64,000 nt of DNA, taken from NCBI RefSeq assembly GCF_020103695.1, contig NZ_JAHXBF010000034.1, positions 53,113 through 117,112 of the forward strand, written 5' to 3'. The stretch comes from Hyalangium versicolor (GTDB taxonomy: Bacteria; Myxococcota; Myxococcia; Myxococcales; Myxococcaceae). This document shows positions 17,254 through 25,166 of this stretch, piece by piece; the stretch's first letter is position 1; every line of letters begins with the position of its first letter. A model generated the notes under the pieces. That model searched no databases. It was not told where the DNA came from and saw only the letters and a program-made list of their open reading frames with translations. The position numbers and the translations under genes were made by a program.

Positions 17254-18591
17254 ATGATCCGCCGACCTTTGAGCCGTCGTACCCTGCTGCGGGGCCTGGC
17301 AGGAGTGGGCATCGCGCTCCCGTTCCTGGAGGCGATGGAGGCCCGCGCCGCCACCACGCCCGCCGCGCCCAAGCGCTTCGTGTTCGTCTTCAGCGCGAAC
17401 GGCACGATTCCCCCCACCTGGACGCCCAGCGGTACGGAGACGTCGTTCACGCTGGGCCGCATCCTGGCGCCGTTGAACGACTACAAGTCGAAGCTGCTCA
17501 TCCTCGACAACCTGAACATGGAGTCGGCCGGCCACGGCCCGGGCGATGCCCACCAGAAGGGCATGGGCCAGCTGCTCACGGGTACGGAACTCCAGACCGG
17601 CGACATGTTCCCGGGAGGTGACTCGGGCTCGGCGGGCTGGGGAGGCGGCATCTCCGTGGATCAGGAGATCGCCCGGAACGTGGGGCAGAACGACCGCTTC
17701 CCGTCCCTGCTGTTCGGAGTGCAGACGGGAGGCGCCAGCATCTGGTCGCGCATGTCCTACTCGGAACCGGGGACGCCGCTGCCTCCCGAGGACAACCCGC
17801 GCGGCATGTTCGACCGCATCTTCGCCAGCTTCAACACGGACGCGCAGCAGCTGGCCGAGCTGCGCGTGCGCCGCCAGTCGGTGTTGGACAGCACGAAGGA
17901 TGACTTCCTGCGGCTGAAGGCGAGGCTGGGGGGCACGGATCTCCAGAAGGTGGATGCGCACCTGGAGGCCATCCGGGACATCGAGCGGCGGTTGGATCTG
18001 GAAGCGACGGCCCCGGGTGCGCTCTGCGCGAAGCCGCCGCAGCCCGCGTCGATGGACTACATGAAGAACGAGAACTATCCCGCCGTGGGCAAGCTGCAGA
18101 TGGACCTGCTGGCCATGGCGCTCACGTGCAACCTGACGAAGGTGGCCACGCTGCAGTGGAGCACGAGCGTGAGCCAGGTCGCGCACCCGTGGGCGGGCGT
18201 CACCGATCGGCACCACGATCTGTCGCACTTCGGCGACAGCGAGACGGCCGTCCAGGAGAAGCTGACGCTGATCAACACCTGGTACGCGCAGCAGTTCGCC
18301 TACCTGCTGTCGAAGCTGAACGGCATCGCCGAGGGTGACAAGACTCTGCTGGACAACACGGCGGTGCTGTGGGGCAACGAGCTGGGTATTGGCAACAGCC
18401 ACACCCGGGATGACATCCCCTTCGTGCTCGCGGGGAGCTGCGGCGGTTACTTCCGGACCGGCCGGTACCTCAAATACGCGAATGCCTGGCACAACGATCT
18501 GCTCGTCTCGATGCTCAACGCCATGGGCGTACCAGCGGCGAAGTTCGGCAACCCGGCCTACTGCAAGGGCCCGCTGCCGAACCTCACCTGA
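17254..18591 (+). CDS. DUF1552-family Tat-exported protein
   Basis: A 445-residue protein with a twin-arginine signal (SRRTLLRGLAGVGIALPFLE) and the DUF1552 domain through the rest (KRFVFVFSANGTIPPTWTP near the start). The ATG is 8 bp after the DUF1592 stop, and its Shine-Dalgarno GAGGA (17244-17248) overlaps that stop codon, so the genes are translationally coupled. Tat export suggests it folds, perhaps with a cofactor, before leaving the cytosol. The DUF1552/DUF1592 pairing is conserved; the biochemical function is unknown. The 3' end converges with a DUF5648 gene 10 bp away. Confidence 0.85.
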   Translation: MIRRPLSRRTLLRGLAGVGIALPFLEAMEARAATTPAAPKRFVFVFSANGTIPPTWTPSGTETSFTLGRILAPLNDYKSKLLILDNLNMESAGHGPGDAHQKGMGQLLTGTELQTGDMFPGGDSGSAGWGGGISVDQEIARNVGQNDRFPSLLFGVQTGGASIWSRMSYSEPGTPLPPEDNPRGMFDRIFASFNTDAQQLAELRVRRQSVLDSTKDDFLRLKARLGGTDLQKVDAHLEAIRDIERRLDLEATAPGALCAKPPQPASMDYMKNENYPAVGKLQMDLLAMALTCNLTKVATLQWSTSVSQVAHPWAGVTDRHHDLSHFGDSETAVQEKLTLINTWYAQQFAYLLSKLNGIAEGDKTLLDNTAVLWGNELGIGNSHTRDDIPFVLAGSCGGYFRTGRYLKYANAWHNDLLVSMLNAMGVPAAKFGNPAYCKGPLPNLT

Positions 18592-18606
18592 CAGGAGCGG
18601 CTCAGG
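18587..18606. terminator. short hairpin between convergent genes
   Basis: CCTGA (18587-18591) and TCAGG (18602-18606) form a 5-bp stem whose arms contain the stop codons of both flanking genes. It is weak on its own and is listed because it follows the same design as the hairpins near 13150 and 10419. Confidence 0.25.
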
Positions 18607-19819
18607 GCTGCCACGAGACGTTGAGGTTGGTGAAGTACAGAGTGTAGTCCGAGTTCGCGATCGTCGCGGGCACGATGAAGTAGCCCGTCTTGTTTGATGG
18701 GAACGGGTAGTTCGGATCCGAGAACAAGCCCGCGGCGTTGAGGCTGTCGCTGATGAGGGGCACGGTGCGGCCCTTCGGGGTGACCGTGTAGCTGATGTCC
18801 CCGGCATCCGACACGGTGATGCGGAAGGAGTACGTGACGTTGTTCTGCAGGGCGTTGGGCACGCACCGGCCGACCACGGTGCTGCCCGTGGGCCAGAAGG
18901 CCTCGATTCGGACCGAGGTCGCTCCCAGGCCGCAATCGGACTCTCCGATGATGATGCCGAGAGCGTGGTGGGCCGTGCTGCCAGTGATGTTCGAGAAGTC
19001 GAGCGCCCACTGTCCGTGGATCCCGATGGCGATGTGCTCGTGCTGGGTCGACTTGAAGTAGTCCGGTGACCACAGATCGAAGCTCAGCGTCTGGCGGCTC
19101 GTGCCGACGGGCTTGGAGCTGCTGAGCACGCTGCGATAGCCGACGTAGTAGTTCCGGAAGCCGGGCTCCCCCTGGCACCCGAGGTTGGTGCCGCAGCGCC
19201 GCGCCATGTAGTGGCCCCCCGAAATGACGGGGAACCCATCCGGCCCGTTGCCGGGAATGCCCGAGAACGTCGAGGTGCGCTGGACGTAGCCGGCGATGTG
19301 ATCATACGTCCAGCCCTGCGCCATCAGGTTCTGGGCATCCTGCGCCGAGTTCACATAGATGTGGACGAGATCTCCCGTGTTGGCGTTGAACTTCGCCAGC
19401 CGGTAGAGAGCGATGGATCCAGGCACCTGCTGGGTGTGGAGGTAGCCTTCGATCCCCTCGGCGACATAGCCGTTGCTGAGCACGTAGGACTGCTCGTCGG
19501 GATAGTTATCCGTCAGGTAGACATGCTCCACCTGCGGAGCTCCCTTCCAGTAGCGCCGGAAGGGAGAAGCCGTCGGTTGTGCCGTGCGCTCGACATAGGC
19601 GGCGATGCCCTGCGAGGTGTAGCCAATCTGGGTCGAGTAGTACGACTCCGCGTAGTTGACGGTGTAGAAGTGGTCGGTCCCGCTCGCGCTGTAGGTGTGG
19701 TGCAGCGGGATGAGCGGCGGAATCGGCTGGTAGGGGATCGCCGTGGACACCTGTGGGAGCGCCATGGCGGCGAGCACGAGGCTCGTGACCAGAGACGCGT
19801 TGCGACGGGGGTAGGACAT
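18602..19819 (-). CDS. secreted DUF5648-repeat protein
   Basis: A 405-residue secreted protein with a Sec signal (LVTSLVLAAMALPQVSTA). Residues 35-190 hold repeats with the DUF5648 pattern: TYSASGTDHFYTVNYAE, then VYLTDNYPDEQSYVLSNGY, and later IYVNSAQDAQNLMAQGWTY, each ending in a glycine-aromatic motif (GYLHTQQ, GYVQRTS). Residues 200-405 look like a beta-sandwich, possibly carbohydrate-binding, with HYMARRCGTNLGCQGEPGF and two or more cysteine pairs. Function in recognition or adhesion is inferred only. The gene is monocistronic, divergent from the cytochrome gene with a 290-bp intergenic region. Confidence 0.7.
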   Translation of the reverse strand: MSYPRRNASLVTSLVLAAMALPQVSTAIPYQPIPPLIPLHHTYSASGTDHFYTVNYAESYYSTQIGYTSQGIAAYVERTAQPTASPFRRYWKGAPQVEHVYLTDNYPDEQSYVLSNGYVAEGIEGYLHTQQVPGSIALYRLAKFNANTGDLVHIYVNSAQDAQNLMAQGWTYDHIAGYVQRTSTFSGIPGNGPDGFPVISGGHYMARRCGTNLGCQGEPGFRNYYVGYRSVLSSSKPVGTSRQTLSFDLWSPDYFKSTQHEHIAIGIHGQWALDFSNITGSTAHHALGIIIGESDCGLGATSVRIEAFWPTGSTVVGRCVPNALQNNVTYSFRITVSDAGDISYTVTPKGRTVPLISDSLNAAGLFSDPNYPFPSNKTGYFIVPATIANSDYTLYFTNLNVSWQP

Positions 19820-20040
19820 GCGCGAGGACCCTTTCTGGTCGTGAGAGTCCAGCGCCTTGCGATGTGAGTGAAGCCGTCTACAGGGTTGCTTGCCTGTCTG
19901 GAGTGAGACCCATGCCCACGGCGAATCGGCCGGGAGCCGTCTCGTGAGCCAGCAGATGTTTCATATGTCACATAACGTCAGGGCATACGCGTAGTGTCTC
20001 ATGGAGCGCGTCGCGCAGAGGGCTGCGCGGCGACTCATCG

Positions 20041-20059
20041 CAGGAGCAGAATGCTCCTG
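20041..20059 (+). promoter_or_regulatory. leader hairpin of the cytochrome gene
   Basis: CAGGAGCA (20041-20048) and TGCTCCTG (20052-20059) form a perfect 8-bp stem with a 3-nt loop, about 50 bp before the start codon at 20111. It contains an anti-Shine-Dalgarno-like sequence. It could be an operator or an mRNA leader structure; nothing else distinguishes the two. Confidence 0.3.
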
Positions 20060-20110
20060 ACTCTCCTGTGCATGAGGGGGGAGAAGGTCGCTACCGCCTG
20101 GAGACACTTT

Positions 20111-22906
20111 ATGGATTCCTTGAGCGTCGCATATCGCTGGTTCAGCATGAGAACGCTCCTGGCCACGGTCCTGCTCGCGTTGGGGTGGGTGGGAACCGAG
20201 GCCTCCGCGCAGCCCTACACGCTCTTCGAGAGTGGTCAGGTTCGACCCCTCGCGCTCTCGCCGAATGGGAGTCTCCTCTTCGCCGTCAACACGCCGGACA
20301 ACGCGATCGAGATCTTCCAGGTCAAGTCGACGGGACTCGAGCACGTCGCCTCCGTGCCTGTCGGGCTCGAGCCGGTGGCACTCGCGGCTCGAAGCAATGA
20401 CGAGGTCTGGGTCGTCAACCACCTGTCCGACAGCGTGAGCGTCGTGCAGATCTTCCCTGGAGGTTACGGAGGCCTCGTCGTGCGCACGCTGCTCGTCGGA
20501 GACGAGCCCCGTGACATCGTCTTCGCGGGCTCGGGGAAGACGCGCGCATTCATCACCACCGCCCATCGAGGGCAGAACGCGCCCTTCGATCCCCAGCTGA
20601 CCACGCCGGGCGTAGGACGCGCCGACGTCTGGGTCTTCGATGCTACGGCGCTGGGCACCTCGCTCGGCGGGACTCCGCTGACCATCCTCACCCTGTTCAG
20701 CGATACGCCGCGGGCGCTCGCGGTGACGCCGGATGGTTCGCGTGTCTATGCGGCTGCGTTCCACTCGGGCAACCGCACCACGGTGATCCACGATCTGCTG
20801 GTACCGGACGGAGGGCAGTTGGCCGGTGGAGTACCTGGACCGAATACCAACACCCAGGGGGTGGCGGCACCCGAAGTGGGAGTGATCGTCAAGTACAACG
20901 GCACGCACTGGGTGGACGTGCTCAACCGCACCTGGGACAGCTCGCTGCGGTTCTCCCTACCGGACAAGGACGTGTTCGTCATCGATGCCACGGCCACCCT
21001 ACCGGCCCAGCTCTCGGGCTCGGCGGGCTTCTACTCGGGCGTGGGGACCATCCTGTTCAACATGGCGGTGAATCCGGTGAACGGGAAGGTGTACGTGAGC
21101 AACACCGAAGCGCGGAACGATCTGCGCTTCGAGGGCCCCGGCACCTTCGCGGGCAGCAGCCTCCGGGGGCACCTGCACGAGAGCCGGATCACGGTGCTGA
21201 GTTCCACGGGAGTCGCCCCGCGGCACCTCAACAAGCACATCAACTACGGGACCTGCTGCACGGCCATCCCCAACACGGAGAACGAGAAGAGCCTCGCGCA
21301 GCCGCTCGGGATGGCGGTGAGTTCCAACGGTGCCACGCTGTACGTGGCGGCCTTCGGTTCCTCGAAGCTGGGGGTGTACTCCACGGCGGCGCTGGAGGCC
21401 GACACCTTCGTGCCGAGCACGGCGAACCAGATCGCGCTGACGGGCGGCGGGCCGACGGGAATGGTGCTGGACGAGGCGCGCGGCCGTATCTACGTGCTGA
21501 CGCGCTTCGATAACGGGATCTCCACCGTCAACACACTCACGAACCTGGAGACCGCGCACCTGACGATGTACAGCCCCGAGCCGACGAGCGTGGTGCAGGG
21601 ACGCCGGTTCCTCTACGACGCGCGAAACAGCTCGAGCCATGGGGACTCGTCCTGCGCGAGCTGCCATATCTTCGGCGACTTCGACAGCCTGGCCTGGGAC
21701 CTGGGCAATCCGGACGGCACGGTGGGGACCAACCCGGGCCCCTACGCTCCGCCGATCGTGGCCGGGTTCGGCACGGACCCCACCTTCGGCCAGAACACCA
21801 GCTTCCACCCACTGAAGGGCCCTTTGACGACGCAGAGCCTGCGCGGGATGGCAAACCAGGGCCCCATGCACTGGCGCGGCGACCGCACTGCGGGCAATGA
21901 CGAGCCCAGCGCGCAGCCGGACGACGGTTCATTCGACGAGAATGCCGCCTTCAAGAAGTTCAACCCGGCATTCATGGATCTGCTCGGGCGGAGCGCGCAG
22001 CTGACGGCCACGGAGATGCAGCAGTTCACGGACTTCGTCCTTCAGATCGCCTATCCGCCCAACCCCATCCGGAACCTCGACAACTCGCTCACGGCCGATC
22101 AGCAGGCGGGACGCGACACCTACTTCGCGACGACCGTCGCTCCGCAGGGCACGTGCGAGACGTGCCACCGGCTGGATCCCACCGCCAATCCGAGCGCGGG
22201 GCCCATCATGGCGGGCTTCTTCGGAACGGACGGCCGCTCGTCGTTTGATCCGGTGCCCCAGTTCTTCAAGATCCCGCACCTGCGCAACATGTACCAGAAG
22301 GTGGGCATGTTCGGAGCCGGGTACACGTTCGGGGTGGTTCCCGCGGATCCGTTCCTGGGTGATCAGGTCCGCGGCTTCGGCTTCGGTCATGACGGCGCCA
22401 TCCCGGACCTGTTCCGCTTCAACGCCAGCTTCGATGTGAGCGCTGCCAACCCCGTGGGCTTTCCGGCCACCGCCGCGAGCGCAACGGCCAAGCGGAACCT
22501 GGAGGCGTTCATGCTGGCCTTCGACAGCAACCTGGCACCGATTGTGGGCCAGCAGGTGACGCTCACGGCCACCAACTCGAGTGTCGTGAATGCCCGCCTC
22601 AACCTCCTGATCGCGCGCGCGGACGCAAGAGAGTGCGATCTGATCGTCGAGGGCCGGATCAGCTCCGTGGAAGTGGGCTTCCTGTACATGGGCTCCGGGC
22701 AGTTCAAGAAGGACCGGGCCGCGCTGCCCTATGTCTCCGACGCGAGTCTTCGTGCGTCGGTCTCGGGAAGCAACGCGCTGACCTATACCTGCGTTCCGCC
22801 GGGCTCCGGGTGGCGCTGTGGTCTGGATCGGGACTACGACGGGTACCTCGATGGAGATGAACGGGTTGCGGGAAGCGACCCGGCGAATCCCTCCAGCCAT
22901 CCGTAG
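20111..22906 (+). CDS. secreted beta-propeller di-haem cytochrome c
   Basis: A 931-residue exported protein. A signal peptide (about residues 13-35, ending EASA) is followed by YVTN-type beta-propeller repeats (RPLALSPNGSLLFAVNTPDN, PRALAVTPDGSRVYAAAF, LGMAVSSNGATLYVAAF). Two haem-c motifs follow: CASCH at 515-519 and CETCH at 682-686, in a region resembling di-haem peroxidases/MauG. The end has a calcium-type DRDYDGYLDGDE motif. ATG 20111 has GGAG seven bases upstream; ATG 20147 is an alternative. It probably works in the periplasm or on the outer surface in electron transfer or oxidation. Confidence 0.8.
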   Translation: MDSLSVAYRWFSMRTLLATVLLALGWVGTEASAQPYTLFESGQVRPLALSPNGSLLFAVNTPDNAIEIFQVKSTGLEHVASVPVGLEPVALAARSNDEVWVVNHLSDSVSVVQIFPGGYGGLVVRTLLVGDEPRDIVFAGSGKTRAFITTAHRGQNAPFDPQLTTPGVGRADVWVFDATALGTSLGGTPLTILTLFSDTPRALAVTPDGSRVYAAAFHSGNRTTVIHDLLVPDGGQLAGGVPGPNTNTQGVAAPEVGVIVKYNGTHWVDVLNRTWDSSLRFSLPDKDVFVIDATATLPAQLSGSAGFYSGVGTILFNMAVNPVNGKVYVSNTEARNDLRFEGPGTFAGSSLRGHLHESRITVLSSTGVAPRHLNKHINYGTCCTAIPNTENEKSLAQPLGMAVSSNGATLYVAAFGSSKLGVYSTAALEADTFVPSTANQIALTGGGPTGMVLDEARGRIYVLTRFDNGISTVNTLTNLETAHLTMYSPEPTSVVQGRRFLYDARNSSSHGDSSCASCHIFGDFDSLAWDLGNPDGTVGTNPGPYAPPIVAGFGTDPTFGQNTSFHPLKGPLTTQSLRGMANQGPMHWRGDRTAGNDEPSAQPDDGSFDENAAFKKFNPAFMDLLGRSAQLTATEMQQFTDFVLQIAYPPNPIRNLDNSLTADQQAGRDTYFATTVAPQGTCETCHRLDPTANPSAGPIMAGFFGTDGRSSFDPVPQFFKIPHLRNMYQKVGMFGAGYTFGVVPADPFLGDQVRGFGFGHDGAIPDLFRFNASFDVSAANPVGFPATAASATAKRNLEAFMLAFDSNLAPIVGQQVTLTATNSSVVNARLNLLIARADARECDLIVEGRISSVEVGFLYMGSGQFKKDRAALPYVSDASLRASVSGSNALTYTCVPPGSGWRCGLDRDYDGYLDGDERVAGSDPANPSSHP

Positions 22907-22987
22907 AGTCCCGCGAAGGAGTGCGTCTGCACGAGGCTTGAGCCAGGACGCTGAGTTCCTGGCCGAGCTTCGTTAAGGTCGTCCCCC

Positions 22988-24673
22988 ATGATTCTCTGGA
23001 ACGATTCGAAGCAAGCCTCCCGCCACGTTCTTGCCATCGCAGTCCTGTTGGGCGCAGGGGCCGCGCGCGCCCAGGACACGGGCCCCATCGATCCGGCGCG
23101 ACTGTCACAGATCGTCAAGGTGCTCGCCTCGGATGAGTTCATGGGCCGGGCACCGGGCGGGCCGGGTGAGCCCAAGACGCTGGAGTACCTCATCCAGCAG
23201 TTCAAGGAAGTGGGGCTGGAACCCGGCGGCGAGAACGGCGGCTGGACGCAGAAGGTCCCGCTGCTCCGCTTCCAGGTGGGAGACAACGTCAGCCTGAAGC
23301 TGACGAGTGGGGGCAAGACGGTCTCACTGCGGCAGGGCCAGGAGGTGATGATCAACACGCAGCGTCCCGTGAAGCGGGTGAAGTTCGACAAGGTCCCTCT
23401 GGTGTTCGTCGGCTACGGAGTCTCGGCGACTGAGCGGGGATGGGATGACTTCAAGGGAGCCGACCTGCGCGGCAAAATTGCCGTCTTCCTGATCAATGAT
23501 CCCGACTTCGAGGCCCAGGAGGGCGAAGCCGTCCGAGGGAAGTTCGGGGGCCAGGCGGCCACCTACTACGCCCGATGGACGTACAAGTTCGAGGAAGCGG
23601 CCCGGCGTGGAGCGCTCGGGGCGTTGATCGTCCATGAGACACCGGGCGCGGGTTACGGCTGGTCCACGGTGACGGCAGGCAACGGCCAGAGCTTCGACAT
23701 CGTCCGAGCCCAACCCGAGAAGGAGAAGGTCCTGATGCAGGGCTGGATCCACCGCGACGCCGCGGTTGCGTTGTTCACCCGCTTGGGAATGGACTTCGAG
23801 AAGCTGAAGCTCGAGGCGCGCAAGGCCAGCTTCGAGCCCGTGGTCCTGAAAGGCGCAAGCCTCTCGGCGGACTACAGCCTGAGCCATACGCGAGCCGACA
23901 GCCACAACGTGATCGGCCGCTTGCCAGGAGCACAGCGTCCTCAGGAATCGATCATGTACGGCGCCCACTGGGATGCCTACGGGCTCGGGCCAGCCGATGC
24001 CTCCGGCAGCAAGGTCCGCCACGGGGCGGTAGATGATGCCATCGGAGTGGCAGGCATGATCGAGATCGCGCGTGCGTTTCAACAGGGACCTCGACCCGCG
24101 CGTTCAATCGCGTTCGCCGCCTGGACCGCGGAGGAACCGGGCTTGCTCGGCTCGGAGTACTACGGCAGCCATCCGCTGCAACCGCTCGAGACGATGGTGG
24201 CGAACCTGACCATGGATGTCCTCCAGACGGCGGGGCCATCCCGGGATGTGGTGCTGGTAGGCCATGGACAGAACGAGTTGGAAGACGCGCTTGCCAAGGC
24301 CGCCGCCAGGCAGGGGCGCACCGTCACACCCGATGCGAAGCCTGAGAGAGGCCTGTTCTATCGCGCCGACCACTTCTCTCTGGCCCGGCGCGGCGTGCCG
24401 GTGCTGCTGATGATGGGGCTGGGCGGCGGTCATGACCTGGTGAAAGGAGGTCGGGAGGCGGGTGATCACTGGGTGGCCGATTACACTGCTCGCTGCTACC
24501 ACCAGCCCTGCGACGCCTGGAGCGCCGACTGGGATCTACGAGGCGCCGCCCAGGATGTACAACTGCTCTACGAACTGGGCCGCGACCTGGCCTCATCGAA
24601 CCGCTGGCCGGCGTGGAAACAGAGCTCGGAGTTCAAGCAACTGCGTGACCGGTCCGCGAGCGCACGTCAGTGA
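22988..24673 (+). CDS. M28-family zinc aminopeptidase
   Basis: A 561-residue exported peptidase with a signal peptide ending in ARA. The M28 di-zinc ligands are visible in order: H in YGAHWDAYG, D in DDAIGVAGM, E-E in WTAEEPGLLGSEYY, D in LTMDVLQ and H in CYHQPCD. Between the N-terminal portion and the catalytic domain is a PA-type insert (GKIAVFLINDPDF, GALGALIVHETPGAGYGW). Members remove N-terminal residues from peptides outside the cytosol; for a predatory or proteolytic myxobacterium a nutritional role is plausible. The gene is 81 bp after the cytochrome gene. Confidence 0.9.
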   Translation: MILWNDSKQASRHVLAIAVLLGAGAARAQDTGPIDPARLSQIVKVLASDEFMGRAPGGPGEPKTLEYLIQQFKEVGLEPGGENGGWTQKVPLLRFQVGDNVSLKLTSGGKTVSLRQGQEVMINTQRPVKRVKFDKVPLVFVGYGVSATERGWDDFKGADLRGKIAVFLINDPDFEAQEGEAVRGKFGGQAATYYARWTYKFEEAARRGALGALIVHETPGAGYGWSTVTAGNGQSFDIVRAQPEKEKVLMQGWIHRDAAVALFTRLGMDFEKLKLEARKASFEPVVLKGASLSADYSLSHTRADSHNVIGRLPGAQRPQESIMYGAHWDAYGLGPADASGSKVRHGAVDDAIGVAGMIEIARAFQQGPRPARSIAFAAWTAEEPGLLGSEYYGSHPLQPLETMVANLTMDVLQTAGPSRDVVLVGHGQNELEDALAKAAARQGRTVTPDAKPERGLFYRADHFSLARRGVPVLLMMGLGGGHDLVKGGREAGDHWVADYTARCYHQPCDAWSADWDLRGAAQDVQLLYELGRDLASSNRWPAWKQSSEFKQLRDRSASARQ

Positions 24674-24760
24674 CACTCTGCACAAGCTGCGCCAGAAGGG
24701 CATCCGTATCTAACGAAGGCGGCGGTGGACCGGAGCAGTACCTCTGGGAGCCCTGTGAAG

Positions 24761-24796
24761 AAGGCTACCTGCCCCTGCTCGGAGGCGGGTAGCCTT
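24761..24796 (+). other. strong 13-bp hairpin before yqcC-like gene
   Basis: AAGGCTACCTGCC (24761-24773) pairs with GGCGGGTAGCCTT (24784-24796), one G-T pair in 13, around a 10-nt loop. It lies 88 bp after the peptidase stop and 41 bp before the next ATG. It is followed by a C-run, not T, so it may be a terminator without a U-tract or a structured 5' leader. Confidence 0.45.
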
Positions 24797-24837
24797 CCCC
24801 CCACGGCGGAGCTGTTCCCGCCGACAGGGGCGACACC

Positions 24838-25164
24838 ATGCAGAGAGCCATCTATACGCGCGCCGCGCAGAAGATTGCCGCGATCGAAGCCGAGATGAAG
24901 GCCATTGGAGTCTGGAGCGCGGAGCCACTGCCCGAATCCGCCTACCGGTTCCAACGAGCCTTCGCCGCCGACACGATGTCCTTCACCCAATGGCTGCAGT
25001 TCATCCTGATTCCCCGCGTGCGCACCATCATCGAGCAGGGTGAAGACTTCCCCCAGGGCAGCAACATAGGGGCCCAGGCCACGCGAGAGTTCGCGGGCTA
25101 CGACAGGGCCGCCCGGCTCACCACGCTGGTGAGCGAGTTCGACGCCCTGTTCGCCTCGAAGTAG
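24838..25164 (+). CDS. YqcC-family (DUF446) protein
   Basis: A 108-residue helical protein matching the YqcC family over its full length, with the conserved region MSFTQWLQFILIPRVRTIIE and a C-terminal LVSEFDALF helix. Homologs are small cytosolic proteins of unknown biochemistry, sometimes next to pseudouridine synthase truC, which is not nearby here. The ATG is preceded by a spaced purine run (GACAGGGG). It converges with the DUF4139 gene with only two bases between the stop codons. Confidence 0.85.
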   Translation: MQRAIYTRAAQKIAAIEAEMKAIGVWSAEPLPESAYRFQRAFAADTMSFTQWLQFILIPRVRTIIEQGEDFPQGSNIGAQATREFAGYDRAARLTTLVSEFDALFASK

Positions 25165-25166
25165 CC